A stretch of 64,000 nucleotides of DNA from Galbula dea (GCA_013399015.1 VWZX01001928.1:213431-277430); one strand, 5' to 3'. Positions 13,001-22,868 are shown, counted from the first letter of the stretch. Numbers and translations are program-made. Notes: generated by a model from the sequence alone, not told the origin.

Positions 13001-16000
13001 GGTATTCACAGCCTGCAAGTCACATTTACTGAAGCCATGCAGTGAATTGGCAACTGTGATGACTGCTGGTGGCTGGGTAGAATGAGAAATGAATAAACTA
13101 ATAACTGAAATTCTGATACCATCTTTTTGCTTCACTTCAAATTAAACTGTTCCAAGTTAAATTATTAATTTTTATGATTACATGTTTTGAACCTCTAGGG
13201 GATTGAAGAACTTGACAGGAGGCTGGAGTATGAGATGGTCAATAAGGAGTTAGCTCAACAGCAGCAGCAGTCTCTAATGAGAAGGCAGAGGTGGACTCTG
13301 GATCGACTGGAACTTTCAAGTGAAGCTGTGGAAACGAATGCAGACAGACAGGTGACAGCTCTACTAAGACAGGCCATGAATAAGTGTAGGCAATTTATAA
13401 ATCTGCACCAGCAAAGGTAAGTGCTTTGGTCCCAGGTTTTTTTCTAAGTTACTGCAGTCCTTACAGACCATGAGATATCACAGAGAAACAGCAGGCTAAA
13501 TGTTCTGCTGTGTTGGGGAGGAACTATACATCTTTGCTTGAACAGTGCATTTTTGTGATGCCTAAGGTGTCTTGGGAATATTGAAACAAGAAACATGAAA
13601 TAATAATAACATAGTTACATACAGATGTGATGCATTGCATTACAATCACTGTTTCTGTGGAAAAATAAAAATACTCCATTGTGGCAAGGAGGCAGAGAAT
13701 TTTAACCCTGTCCCTTCCATTTCCCAAGAAGGTAGGTAGGGACTTCAGTAAAACCTAATCTGCTGGGGTCATAGAAAGTAGCTGAAACACTTTGAAGTGA
13801 ATTTCCATCTCCATTGCCCCATTGTAGACTGAATTCCCTGTCACACAATTATTTTTGATAGGATATATAAATCAGAGACAGGCTCAATTTCACTTTTTCT
13901 TGGCCAGTTTTTAAGTAAAGATATAGGTGACATTAAAAAAAAAAAAAGCCTTATAGGAGTTATGTAGAAATAACTGTCTTGTCATAAAGGTTGCCTAGCA
14001 AAAATAGCTGATAATTTGCAAATTCAAAGTATTGTATTACAGTTATTAGGGTTACAGAAGTTAGAAATTACATTTCTGTGTATTGTTTATTTTAATATTG
14101 TACAATATTAAAAGCCTACCTAGCACATTTCAAGGTTCATGTAAGATCCTGAGAGGGTGCTTTCCATTATAAAAAGGGTTCTCCTTGAAACAATTGATAT
14201 GTTAAAAATTGTTTTGATAGGCAATTTTGAGTGGAGTTATTGCACTCTGTTTTAATTGTGAAAGGGTTGGAGCTCTACTCAACATAGATAAACTTTTGTT
14301 GCAGAGGTAAGGAGCCAGTAGAAGAGCAGATAGGTTAATGGCTTATGGATATGAATAGAGATAAATCAGTGAAGCCTTTAAAGAACCTGCAACTAGTCTT
14401 TACTATTTAGCTGAAAATGTAATAGAAGAAACAAGTTTTGTACTTTCCCAAATGATAAAAGGATGGCTTCAAGATTTGCTTCAGAAACAACAAAATCACC
14501 AGTAGTGAGGAAGCTAAGTGTTTACTGTTACATTCCAGCAACAAAGATCCACAGCTAGCCATAAAATGTCATGATGAAATTTGAAGAGGATGGGGACAGG
14601 TTAAATCATGTTCCTTTGGAACAATTCTTGGTTTGAATTGTGTGCAAGATCACAGCCTTAGATTCTGCTCTGGTGTTTGGTTGGTGGTTTTGGGGAGCAA
14701 GGAAGAGAACATGGCTTATTTTAGAAGTTATGCTGCTCACTCAACCTGGCTAACAAAAAGATATGCTTCCTGAATGGGTGACCATCAGATATTGTTTCCT
14801 ATAATACAGTCATTGCACTTGGGAAGATTTCAATGTTAATTCTGTCTTTCACTTCAGCTTGAGAGATGAACAGTGGAATTGTGCAGTGCTTGAAGATCTC
14901 CTGGAAAATATAGAAATGGATGCATTTTTGGCACTTTATAGTCAGGTAAGCATGAAATTGAACAAAGCTTCTAAGTTTAAATTAAAGCTATACCCAGAAA
15001 TCAGTTTTTCTTGCATTTTTGGGAACCATTACAGATGTATTTGGACCCACTTCTGCTAATAGTCACTACCAGTTCTGCCATTTGTAGCCTCTCTTATTCA
15101 CTTCAGTTAATTCTGGCCTACTTTCATTCATACTCTGTTATACAAGTTGTTCATTTACAGTGCTTTTCTGGGGGTTGTCCCGTTGCAGTTTGTTGTGTGG
15201 AGAGAACTAAATTGCCTTAGTTCCTGATTTACAGACAGATTTACAGTCTGATTTTCATGTAATGAGACAAGGGTTTTGTTTGGGCTGTAATCAGTGTTAG
15301 AAAGGATTTGTATTGATCATGTTACAAAAATAAACAGTAGAAGGACTCCTAATTAAATTTTATACTACCATTTCTCACATTGTTTTCAAAAACAGTATCA
15401 CCTCTTCAAGTAATTTGCTGTCTGTTGGCTACCTCTCAGTACCACAGAAGGCATGAAAAATGAATCACTGTTGTCCCCCAGTTTTATCTGCAGGCCTTGG
15501 TTGAGATACGTAGCCAGCATCTGAAAAGTGACTCAGTGTTGCAAATTTTCCCATCCAAGTAGTTTTCCTCTCAGTGACAGGAGTGGTTGCAGTCTCCTGT
15601 ATCAAAATTGGGAGGTTCAGAGGCCAGAAAGCTGAGGAAGGACCACATAGACTAAGATTAGTTTCAGAGATTTTTTCTGTCTCAGCTTGTTTCTCCTCAG
15701 TTTTCTAAATTCTTTATCCTCTCCAGAGTTAGTTGTCTGTTTGAGGTCAGCTGCAGTCATGAAGAATTGTAGTGAGACTCCTTTATATTATACCTGTGTT
15801 AGGAGATTCACCTCAAAGGTAGCATATACTTTCATCCTTACTCTGATTTGGGTAAGCTGTTTGGATCAGGAACTCCTAAACCTTAAAAGGGTGTGATTAT
15901 TCACTTCAGTCTCTGCCTCTTGTAAGGGTACTTGGACTCTATTCAGAGCAGAGTCCTTCCATAAGCCTTACTGAAAGAGACTTGCTTCAGAATATCTGGC

Positions 16001-19000
16001 AACCTAATTGCTAAGCTACTGTCCTAGAATGGAAGATCTCCCTTTGTCCTAATGAATTAAATCAGCTAGAGTGGGAATTCAAACCTCCTCTTGCACTTTC
16101 CAAGAGCATCTTATCCTCTGGGTACAATAATATAAATACCAAAACCCCCTTCTGCTGTGTCTTGCAGAGTTAACATTTGAAAGTGTTTGCTGAGGAGGTC
16201 ATGACTATTGTTACCTGCATTCTGGTTTTAAATCCAAACTGTGTTTCATTAGCTTGGTGGTTTTTTAAATGTTAGTTGTTGTTGCTATTATTTTCTTCAT
16301 TGTGATTTTTTGTCTGTGTGTGTTTTGTGGATTTTTTTTTTTTCCCTTTTGCAACTGCTTTTTTTCCAAACCACCTTGTCACCATGTTGGCCTTGGCAGT
16401 TTTGTGTATTTTAAGTGGGTAGGGCAGCCAGGAGCTGCTGAATACTGTTCCAGCCTTCAGCTCCTTCTCACTGTGTTCCACCCTGTGGCCTACTACATAT
16501 AGAACTCCTAACATTTCATTTGGACTTCGCAGAAGTAATCCTGCTTACACTGCTAGAAATTTCTGCTACAGGCCTTTGCAGGGTGCTTATGATGTAAATA
16601 TTGATGCTATTGTGAGTTCTAATTGGATTATTTCTTTATAATTTTAGTCTTTTGTGTATTTGTTTATGCTTCTTTCTCTATTATCAGTTATTTGTTCTGT
16701 CAAACGTTGCAAGCTTTTCCTTGAGAGGTCTTTGAGACCTGGTGTTAGGAGAGACTGAACGATGCAGTTCTTAACCAAGGCAACATATTGCTACTAGGTT
16801 TCAGAGGTTATTTTTCCCCCTAATTTTGCAGGCCAAGGAATGCCATATTGCTTCATTGCTATCCTGCAATGATTTCTTTATACAATTCATAAACTAACCA
16901 ATAATATAATGATATAGATAGGCCATTGTGGACAAAAAGAGTGAACATGGGACTATGGCCACATGACACCGAAACTCACTGCTAGCATGATTTTCAATAA
17001 CATTTTGTTTTCTTTAATGCATAATTCTTTAATGTTAGTAATTAAAATTCACTAAAATTTTATTTTCAATGCTAAATTCATCTGTCTTCTACTCATTAAT
17101 CTTCTAGGAGCTGCGACTGACAGGTTCTTTAGCTGAACTGACAAGGGTGCCAATGGAGTTCTTGCACAGGATCCTGAACTTGTTGTTGCCCTCCAGCTTA
17201 CAAAGTGAGGTTCTTTCTGTCCTCGATTCCATCAGTAAATATTCAGATGGTATTGCTGAAAATGACAGCAATGCAGATGAGTCTGGCAGCTGTAAGAAAA
17301 AGTAAGTGCAATGTGTTTTTTGGTAGACCATTGCAGAAAAAGATTATTGCTTTACACTCATTTACTGGACAAGCAGATTGACAGCAACAGAGAAACTCAC
17401 AGGTGCATAAGTTTCCTTTTGAAATATTCCTTGTGGGGTAAAAATACTTTGAAACATTATTTTGTGAACTATTTTAAGTAATAAATTGATTGATAGAGTT
17501 AACTTGATGAATTAAATGGTTACTTTAATCATGTTAATGTCCTGATCATTTACTTTCTGTTGACTTTAATTGGATGTTATTAAAATATTTTCCATCCAGA
17601 TTTTTGTATTTATAATGTTCTTAGGACACCAGATTTCAGGTGTCTATAGGTCCTAACTCAATCTGAGCTATTCTCTCAGACCAGCCAGATGGCTGTCTGT
17701 GACCAATACACCCAGGCAGCAGAATGGGAAATTTGGAGGACTTTTGGCTCCCCTGAGCAGATAAGCTTGTGTGGCCCAGTGACAAGACAAGGGCCAGTGG
17801 TTGTAAGCTGAAACATAGGAGGCTCCATGTGAATACAAGAAAAAATTTTTCCCAGTGAGGGTGCCAGAGCACTGGCACAGACTGCCCAGAGAGGTTGTGG
17901 AGTCTCCTTCTCTGGAGGTATTCAAAACCCATCTGGACGTGTTTCTGTGTGACCTTTACTAGGGTATAGTGCTCTGGTAGGGGGGTTGGACTAGATGATC
18001 TTTCAAGGTCCCTTCCAGCTCCTAAAATTCTGTGATTCTGTGTGGTTCTGTGAAAGGAGGTGCTCTCTAATAGTGGCATTTTCATCCTTGCACATGTCTG
18101 CCCATTTTTAGTTAATACTGAAGTCCTAAGTGACCATAATTTTTCCCTTTACTCACAGAGACAGGTAGTCTCCAAGAGCCTTCACTCCTGCAGTTTATCC
18201 CCATTAACACTGTCTGGATAGCTGTGCAGCTTACAACAAGTGGTTCTCCCAGACCCTATCTCCCAGCTCCCTGCCCTGACGTGGTAAGGGGAGGAAAGCA
18301 GGTGTTGTGGCACTGGGCCCTCTAGTTGTCAAATGTGAGTTGAGCAAGGAACAGATAAGGGGTCTTGGGACCATGGCTTGTGGTGTGACATTAGCTGATT
18401 TAGACAATTTGTGGCAGTGCAGGAAAAATACTTGATTGCTCTCACTAACTGTATTTCTAGTGTTGCTGTCATGGGTTTGGTAGCTAAAATCAGAAAGAGG
18501 AGGGAGGTATGTATATTTTGGGTTTGCTGATGGGAGTTTTGTTTCCTGCTCCTCCAGGAAGAACCAGGAGTTGTGGCAAGCATTGGAGAACAAAGTAAGG
18601 CAAGATCTGATTAGCAGAAGTTTGGAAAAGATCCCTTCTCTAAACAAGAGAAAAGACAGGTAAGGAGAAAACTAGAAAAAATAGAAATTATTTTTGTAAT
18701 TCTTAATTTCATCTCCAAAGATTCCTTTTATATCTATTAGAAATCAGTCCATAAATATGCATTTTCTGAAACTATTTGCTATGTGGTGCTTGTTTCCTAG
18801 TATGTATGGATTTTTCCATACATATCCACAAACTTCACACGTTTTTCATATATGTTGCCTGTGTTCCCTATGGTTATTTATTGTAAGGTTATAAGGTGTT
18901 GTTAGTTGTTAGACACAACACGCAGATAGCACCAGCAGGTAGCCAGCAGATAGCAATTTTATTAGTGGCAACACTACTTTTATACTTTTACAGAAAGGAT

Positions 19001-20517
19001 AATGACCAATTACCTTCATACAGTGTAATGGTTTGGCCCAGGCCTTTTCCCTGGTAACCAGTTTGTAACCAGGGAGGTGGTCAGAAGTTCCCAGTATTCC
19101 ACACGATTTTTACATAACCCTGGGTATAAATAAGAAGGGGCAGAAGCCTTCTCTCTCTCTTCCTTCCTGTGAATCTGAAGATGCAGGTTCTCTGCTATCA
19201 GTCTTACCCATGTGGGGGAGTGAGGCCTTGTAGGCCTTGGAAAGCAGCAGTTCCTGAATTTCGAGAGGAGTTGTGAGATTTATTTCTTTAAGTTTACACA
19301 TCTGGTTTGGTTTTTCCCTTTTGTTTTCTTTCCTTCTTTCCCTTTCCCTTTCCCCTTCCCTTTTTGGGGGATGTTTGGGGGTTCCCTCTAAAATATATAT
19401 ATATATATATATGGTATCTGATGGTATATAACTACTATATAGTTAAATGTATTAATCTTTAATATAATTTGAGTTATTTTGGACTCTTTAGTTGTCCTAT
19501 AGGTTTTTTTCCTGTTATTCTGAGAAGGAAGGGAGAGGGGGAAGAAGGCTTTCACTGTGAGTTTGGGCATTTGGCAGGGAGCCAGGTCCAAACCATCACA
19601 TACAGAAAGGGCACTAACCAATTAGTAGCTAACACCTTCATACACAAAATATACTGATGAATTAGCAAGTGACACATATACAAATTATACTGACTAATTA
19701 AGAAGCAACACTTACTATTTAAAAACAACTACCATAAATGGGATAAAACCAGTACACTACAAAGACATGTGAATGTGATAAGACTAACACTGTAAGCTGT
19801 GCAGAAGGGGCAGCATGCCTAGACTGTGGGCCTCTGTAGCACCTGCAAAGCTCCTGGTTAGCTGACTCACACCTTTTCTCTAAGGCTACCTAACTTTTTC
19901 TTGTGAGAAACTGACCTCAGCCTTGTCCAGCCTCCTCTCTGTAGGAGCCTGGCCCCTGCAGCCCACAATAGCACACCACAATAAGGTTATATATTTATTA
20001 TAAGTTTCCCTATGGTTATTCATTATATTTACTATTTATTGTAAGGTTACTTTTCAATTTCATAGCTCATAAAATTATATGTAAATGATTGGAGATTGGA
20101 ATGGAAATTACCATTCTGAGTGTTGAAATACAATTTTCTTTAGCTTCCCAAGTCACCACTTTTGTGTCAGGATATGATATAGGAAGTTATGCTTTTTCTA
20201 CCCAGGTTTTCACTTTTCAATTCAAATTATTTCCTTAATGTAGCGTGATCAAGAAGGAGCAACTTGCCCTCTTGGAAAAATCTTTGTTTATTCATCTTAG
20301 ATGTTCACCTACACATCCTCCTATGGAACAGTCTGATCCAGCTGCTCCTCTGAACCCTGCAACTGCTGAAGCTATAGAGCTATTAGACACAGGAGAGAAG
20401 GTATTTTTGTTCCGTGAGCTGAGTGATCCAATGGTTTCTTTGCACAATTTTCCAAAGAAGAAGAAAAAGAGCTTTCTTAATTCCAAAAAGGCTGCTCATG
20501 CAAATGTGGACTCTTGA
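895..20517 (+). CDS. EVC2: EVC2 (limbin), 3' half of gene, 11 exons
   Basis: Partial gene. Exons: 895-1070, 4308-4467, 5472-5933, 7613-7813, 9048-9170, 10538-10765, 13199-13416, 14858-14945, 17108-17301, 18558-18659, 20244-20517. Together they give 2226 bases (741 codons plus TGA) with consistent phases and GT..AG introns. Seen: a long Glu/Lys/Gln/Leu-rich, mostly coiled-coil protein; the segments LSLSEEELLRMRQE and EDLLEN, and the C-terminal block ELLDTGEK..FLF..KKK..FLN.KKA, match human EVC2. Known: EVC2 pairs with EVC at the EvC zone of the primary cilium, binds activated Smoothened and passes Hedgehog signals on; its C-terminal tail binds EFCAB7, which with IQCE anchors the complex, and last-exon truncations in people cause Weyers acrofacial dysostosis. 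Human EVC2 is about 1308 residues, so a little over half is here. The N-terminal membrane segment and the promoter (shared head-to-head with EVC in mammals) lie left of the window. No frameshifts or in-frame stops. Confidence 0.96.
1184..1275 (+). repeat. CR1 LINE 3' end, old
   Basis: The decayed phrase GTTGGGTCA..GGTTAGACTTGATGAT..AGGTCTTCTCCAACCTAAATG is the CR1 3' end. The octamer tail is eroded. Confidence 0.75.
2425..2790 (+). repeat. CR1 LINE fragment, endonuclease region
   Basis: Translates as ESLWIKLKDQTNKGQLVIGV, then YYRPPDQ and DFNHSDICW, the APE-type endonuclease part of CR1 ORF2. It continues after a frame change near 2700 as DEPTRDKALLDLLLTSEDHL. Broken and inactive; truncated at both ends. 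Confidence 0.85.
4308..4467 (+). CDS. EVC2: EVC2 exon w2
   Basis: 160 bases, phase 2 in and phase 0 out. Acceptor ATTACAG, donor AAG|GTAATT. Encodes residues 60-112: a heptad-like coiled coil rich in Lys, Gln and Glu that ends in a strongly basic patch (TKRRREVLQK). Confidence 0.92.
4468..5471 (+). other. EVC2 intron
   Basis: About 1 kb, nothing recognised. Confidence 0.7.
5472..5933 (+). CDS. EVC2: EVC2 exon w3 (largest)
   Basis: 462 bases, exactly 154 codons (residues 113-266). Starts KEHWKEQLSLGDLF and ends WEQSVFMQ. Predicted long coiled coil. The acceptor is TTAGCAG. The donor is weak: CAA|GTATTTA has neither a -1 G nor the usual +4/+5 AG. Reading on past the donor gives a 24-residue, partly hydrophobic tail and then a stop, so retention of this intron would truncate the protein. 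Confidence 0.94.
6643..7005 (-). repeat. CR1 LINE 3' end
   Basis: Begins TCACAGAATCACAGAATG (the octamer tail reversed) and GTTGGAAGGGACCTC. The minus-strand reading covers the CR1 ORF2 C-terminus (VKPSDKTRGNGCKLKHRRFR). 5'-truncated. Confidence 0.93.
7031..7222 (-). repeat. CR1 LINE 3' end, second copy
   Basis: Starts TCACAGAATCACAGGATC and has the reversed GTTGGACTAGATGATCTTCA block. A different subfamily from its neighbour (GGTTGGAAAGGACCC..CCAATAGCCC); closest to the copy at 22325. Confidence 0.9.
7224..7475 (-). repeat. CR1 LINE 3' end, third copy
   Basis: Starts TCATAGAATCATAGAATG. The minus reading has FRLEIRRGFFTHRVVRHWN, the CR1 ORF2 C-terminus, ending about 90 codons from the 3' end. 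Confidence 0.92.
7613..7813 (+). CDS. EVC2: EVC2 exon w4
   Basis: 201 bases, 67 codons (residues 267-333). It contains LPLSLSEEELLRMRQE, the clearest match to human EVC2. The acceptor is doubled, CAGGCAG (7606-7612). Only the second AG keeps the frame: the first would read GCAGCTTCTAAA and hit TAG within 16 codons. Donor CAG|GTGGGT. Confidence 0.94.
7814..9047 (+). other. EVC2 intron
   Basis: About 1.2 kb. No repeat or gene recognised. Confidence 0.7.
9048..9170 (+). CDS. EVC2: EVC2 exon w5
   Basis: 123 bases, 41 codons (residues 334-374). A basic start (QHSKNKKPGSRNRNK) is followed by an acidic helix ending KEESLNK. The acceptor is CAGCAG, so the exon may start at 9048 or 9051 with one glutamine more or less. 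Strong donor AAG|GTAAGT. Confidence 0.93.
9171..10537 (+). other. EVC2 intron
   Basis: Has one CR1 internal fragment (9461-9812), whose GC content stands out from the AT-rich remainder. Confidence 0.7.
9461..9812 (-). repeat. CR1 LINE internal fragment, reverse-transcriptase C-terminal part
   Basis: Minus reading: AMKFNKTKCQVLHLGHNNPQ, then ERDLGVLTDSRLNMSQQCAQ. Both ends are truncated and there is no 3' tail, unlike a normal CR1 insertion, so later deletion is likely. Confidence 0.9.
10538..10765 (+). CDS. EVC2: EVC2 exon w6
   Basis: 228 bases, 76 codons (residues 375-450), beginning VKDELLLEKE and ending CIQILEAHNP. It corresponds to the human stretch with SLVALQFQK and TQILESH. Acceptor TTTTTAG, donor CCT|GTAAGT. 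Confidence 0.94.
10960..11847 (+). repeat. CR1 LINE ORF2 fragment with long open frame
   Basis: An uninterrupted 305-residue frame (10960-11877) covers the CR1 ORF2 endonuclease and linker: GVYYRPPDQ, MGDFNSPDIWW, FLQCIDDNF, and GCSDHEMV with the SDH catalytic motif. It lacks the N-terminal endonuclease residues and the whole reverse transcriptase, so it is inactive. It stops abruptly after REVKDNRKG at 11847, where LTR-like sequence starts; the last ten residues of the frame come from that insert. Confidence 0.9.
11848..12310 (-). mobile_element. Probable degraded solo LTR (endogenous retrovirus)
   Basis: Read on the minus strand, it has a TATA-like GTATAAATC near 11930, AATAAA at 11912-11907, and about 60 bases later a CA end (ACAACCACA) abutting the CR1. 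This layout resembles the right side of the LTR at 18897. The far boundary is not clear: I found no matching duplication, and 12310 is a guess. No retroviral genes. Confidence 0.45.
13199..13416 (+). CDS. EVC2: EVC2 exon w7
   Basis: 218 bases, phase 0 in and 2 bases over (residues 451-522). It begins GIEELDRRLE, has a run of five glutamines at about 13256-13270 where human EVC2 is also Gln-rich, and ends NLHQQ. Acceptor CCTCTAG, strong donor AAG|GTAAGT. Confidence 0.94.
13417..14857 (+). other. EVC2 intron
   Basis: An A-run at about 13935-13947; otherwise nothing recognised. Confidence 0.7.
14858..14945 (+). CDS. EVC2: EVC2 exon w8
   Basis: 88 bases, phase 2 to phase 0 (residues 523-552). 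Encodes LRDEQWNCAVLEDLLENIE, matching human REEQQNSVVLEDLLENME. Acceptor CACTTCAG, donor CAG|GTAAGC. Confidence 0.95.
14946..17107 (+). other. EVC2 intron
   Basis: About 2.2 kb; T-rich patches near 16260-16365. No repeats or genes recognised. Confidence 0.7.
17108..17301 (+). CDS. EVC2: EVC2 exon w9
   Basis: 194 bases, phase 0 in and 2 over (residues 553-616). A Leu-rich helical part (ELRLTGSLAELTRVP...) is followed by an acidic, Ser/Asn-rich low-complexity linker around ENDSNADESGSC. Acceptor CTTCTAG, donor AAA|GTAAGT. Confidence 0.94.
17302..18557 (+). other. EVC2 intron
   Basis: Contains one CR1 3' end (17774-18053). Its long minus-strand reading frames are CR1 antisense and not genes. 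Confidence 0.7.
17774..18053 (+). repeat. CR1 LINE 3' end
   Basis: From CCCAGTGACAAGACAAGGGC through CAGAGAGGTTGTGGAGTCTC to the ATTCTGTGATTCTGTG tail. Same subfamily as the copies at 6643, 44421 and 62770. Confidence 0.93.
18558..18659 (+). CDS. EVC2: EVC2 exon w10
   Basis: 102 bases, phase 2 in and 2 over (residues 617-650). It encodes ELWQALENKVRQDLISRSLE, like the human WWQALDGKLRGDLISRGLEK. Acceptor CTCCTCCAG, donor CAG|GTAAGG. Confidence 0.95.
18891..18896. repeat. Target-site duplication ATAAGG, left (outer LTR)
   Basis: Identical to 19981-19986 and directly next to TG. Confidence 0.85.
19019..19023. repeat. Target-site duplication TACAG, left (inner LTR)
   Basis: Matches 19601-19605. 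Confidence 0.8.
19024..19600 (+). mobile_element. Inner solo LTR inserted in the outer LTR
   Basis: 577 bases, from TGTAATGGTTTGG to CCAAACCATCACA (imperfect inverted ends), with a perfect 5-base duplication TACAG (19019-19023 and 19601-19605). A TATA-like TATAAATA lies at about 19124 on the plus strand; the orientation is tentative. A pyrimidine/TA-rich stretch (19315-19412) includes a TA microsatellite. A 5-base duplication suits ERVL-like families. It is younger than the outer LTR because it sits inside it. Confidence 0.85.
19391..19412. repeat. TA microsatellite
   Basis: About ten TA units, inside the inner LTR. Confidence 0.9.
19601..19605. repeat. Target-site duplication TACAG, right (inner LTR)
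   Basis: Matches 19019-19023. Confidence 0.8.
19981..19986. repeat. Target-site duplication ATAAGG, right (outer LTR)
   Basis: Identical to 18891-18896 and directly after CA. Confidence 0.85.
20244..20517 (+). CDS. EVC2: EVC2 last coding exon, with C-terminal tail
   Basis: Ends with TGA at 20515-20517 (residues 651-741). The C-terminal tail has ELLDTGEKVFLFRELSDP, then PKKKKKSFLNSKKA. In human EVC2 this tail (the W-peptide region lost in Weyers syndrome) binds EFCAB7 and holds the EVC-EVC2 complex at the EvC zone. The key block is intact here. The middle (residues about 670-695) differs from human and is Pro-rich. Confidence 0.95.
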
Positions 20518-22324
20518 GGGCATATTCCATTCAAGGTATCAATTAAGGAAGAGATAGTTATGTAAAATTCAGTAAAATAATAAGAAAGAATGAAAAGTGC
20601 AGTTTAAATAACTCATGTTGCTTAGGAAATAGCTGTAATTTAGAATGGTGCCATTAGCTATGTGTATGGTGTGCTAATAATTGTCAGCATGTGAGGCAGT
20701 GGATGAAATATCGGTGTTTTTATGATGCACATTCTGGCAGACAGGACTCATTTTCATCATTTTTGCACTGATTGTACTGTGGTTGTATTTTCATAATTTA
20801 TATAGAAAGATTATTTATTGTATAAAGTAAGTATTATGCCTGCATTTTTGTATTCTTATAATATGATGCGGTATAGCAGATGAGATGAAGACATGAAGTG
20901 GATGACCCATGAGTCCTCTATACTTTGATTTTCTGTGACTCTTAACTAATTTACTGTTTAATATTCTGTTCTTAATAGTCTTTAAATGTTAATTCTGCAG
21001 TGATAGCTGGTAGTCCAGATATTCAGCATATGCATATGTACTTAGCCTTACATCCTGGAGTAACATCAGCTTTTCGCTATTTTTTTCTAAACTTACTTCA
21101 GTTGAACTATGATTGTGGCTACAGTTCAAAACTGTGTTAAATATCTGCAGCCTGTTACAGTCATGTTCTTGTTGAACCAATATCATCACACTTGCTCAGT
21201 ATGAAAGGGAAAATTGTAAATTGACATGTGTGGTGTTAAGACATGTAGCATGTAATAGCTTCTGAAGCTTTTTTGATGGCAGTACTGCCAACTTTCACAA
21301 CTTAGGTGGGTATTTTTGAAGTTCTTATTCCTGGTTGTCTCTAAATTGATGAGAATATATTTTTACATTTCAAAAAGAGATTATTTTTAAACCTTTCTAT
21401 TTGACAGAAAGAAGCCTGTAAATATGAACAGGAATAGGGAAAGGCTAATTATAAGAAACGCATATATTTGTTAATATTTGGTTATACTCAAGACTGTTTT
21501 GAGGTTTCTAAAACTGTATTTCATGCTGTGATTTGAGGTACTGTGATCATGCATTCTGCAATTTTTCACATTTGGAGTTACTATCTTTATATTACTGTTG
21601 TGCCAATTTAGTTTTAAAAATTAAAATGCTACAATATACCTGTGTCTGCATTTGGCATCTTTTCCAAGTGGAAAAAAAAAAAGATATTTTTTTTTTCTCA
21701 TTTCTCTTGGCAAGTTTAAATATTCATGCCACAGTAAACAACAATTAGTGTTTTGTATCACTATTAGCATTAGAAAATGTATGCAATAATTAGCATGATA
21801 ATCCAAATTATTTTTTGATTGCAGTCTTCACTCTTTTCATGGAAGTTCATTGCTGGCACGGAAAGAGGAGTCTGTCAGGGTTGTGGGAGTCCAGAGTCAG
21901 TACATTTTAATGTGTCTTGTATCTTGTCCCCAGGGTATGGGTAGGTCCTACGTCGGAGGTGGGTCAGAACTTCATAGGAGGAGGCTCAGGTGTTTCAGAA
22001 AGGGGTTTGGCCCTATGTAAGTAAAGCCAATAAGAATGACTTTTCAAATGCAAGGAGCATTTGAAAGCAGAAGTACCCTCTCTTGAATATGAGTCTCTTA
22101 CAAGATTTCTTAGCAAGCCCATAGTTTAGGCTGTTGTTATAGAAAAGGGAAAAGACAGTACTGATCACAAATAAGGCAATGGGACCAATGGCTTTAATCA
22201 GTTGCAGTAATACAATGGAATATCTGAATATTGATTGCAATAGCAATTTCTTATCCTTAAGGGATAATCTGTATATCTAATAATAAAAAGCTGATTTGTA
22301 ACTCTTACACATCTCATCAGAAAT
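20518..22324 (+). other. EVC2 3' UTR and flank
   Basis: AT-rich, no repeat family recognised and no gene. The transcript end is not certain. Confidence 0.5.
21620..21625 (+). promoter_or_regulatory. Possible EVC2 polyadenylation signal
   Basis: ATTAAA about 1.1 kb past the EVC2 stop, with TGTGTCTGC 15-25 bases downstream. There is no AATAAA nearer the stop; TATAAA at about 20821 is a weaker option. Transcript data would decide. Confidence 0.3.
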
Positions 22325-22701
22325 TTGAAGCAGCTGGAGAAGAGGAGGCTGAGGGGAGACCTTATTGCTCTCTTCAGCTACTTGAAAGGCCATTCTAGGG
22401 AGGCGGATGTTGGCCTCTTCTCCCTTGTGACTAGTGACAGGACTAGAGGGAATGGGCTTAAGTTGTGCCAGGGTAGGTTTAGATTAGATATTAGGAAGAA
22501 TTTCTTCACCAAAAGAGTGGTGAGATATTGGAATAGGCTGCCCAGGGAGGTGGTGGAGTCACCATCCCTGGAGGCTTTTAAGAAGAGGATGGATGTGTTT
22601 CTTCAGGGGATGATTTAGGAATAAGAGTAGTGTAGGGCTATTGGTTGGACTAGATGATCTTGAGGGTCCTTTCCAACTCTAATGATTCTGTGATTCTGTG
22701 A
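22325..22701 (+). repeat. CR1 LINE 3' end
   Basis: A 97-residue open frame (22325-22618) is the CR1 ORF2 C-terminus: QLEKRRLRGDLIALFSYLKG, then DRTRGNG and FRLDIRKNFF. It is followed by the 3' UTR and an ATTCTGTGATTCTGTG tail. One of the better-kept copies. Confidence 0.95.
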
Positions 22702-22783
22702 GTGATTGTGTCTGTTCTAGCAGGGAAAGTCATGCCATGCTATGAATTGATTTCATATTATGCACTACATTTCCAGAGAAATC

Positions 22784-22868
22784 TTAGAATCATAGAATCG
22801 TCAGAGTTGGAAGGGACCTTAAAGATCATCTAGTTCCAACGCTCCTGCCTGGCAGGGACTGGTGCCTG
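22784..22868 (-). repeat. CR1 LINE 3' end, short
   Basis: Reversed tail AGAATCATAGAATCG, then GTTGGAAGGGACCTTAAAG and TAGTTCCAAC. 80 bases downstream of a plus-strand CR1. Confidence 0.88.

Larger units (their letters stand above)
10766..13198 (+). other. EVC2 intron with CR1 and LTR-like insert
   Basis: 10960-11847 is CR1, 11848-about 12310 LTR-like. 12311-13198 shows nothing recognisable. Confidence 0.7.
18897..19980 (-). mobile_element. Outer solo LTR, interrupted by a second LTR
   Basis: Bounded by TG..CA and a perfect 6-base duplication, ATAAGG (18891-18896 and 19981-19986). On the minus strand there is a TATA box GTATAAAAG (about 18981) and AATAAA (about 18963), then U5 to the CA end, giving the orientation. 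It is about 502 bases without the insert. Degenerate 30-40-base tandem units (TACAGAAAGG.., TACAAATT..) lie between about 18986 and 19720. A 6-base duplication suits a class II type or alpharetrovirus-like ERV; that assignment is inference. No internal viral genes remain, so it is a recombination-derived solo LTR. Confidence 0.85.

Noticed and set aside
17636..18085. 149-residue minus-strand frame
   Set aside because: It is the antisense of a CR1 3' end; the same reading appears at other CR1 copies (6658, 44409, 62785).
18986..19720. Short regular repeats as a CRISPR array
   Set aside because: Units are degenerate, in an LTR of a vertebrate genome, without a conserved repeat/spacer pattern.
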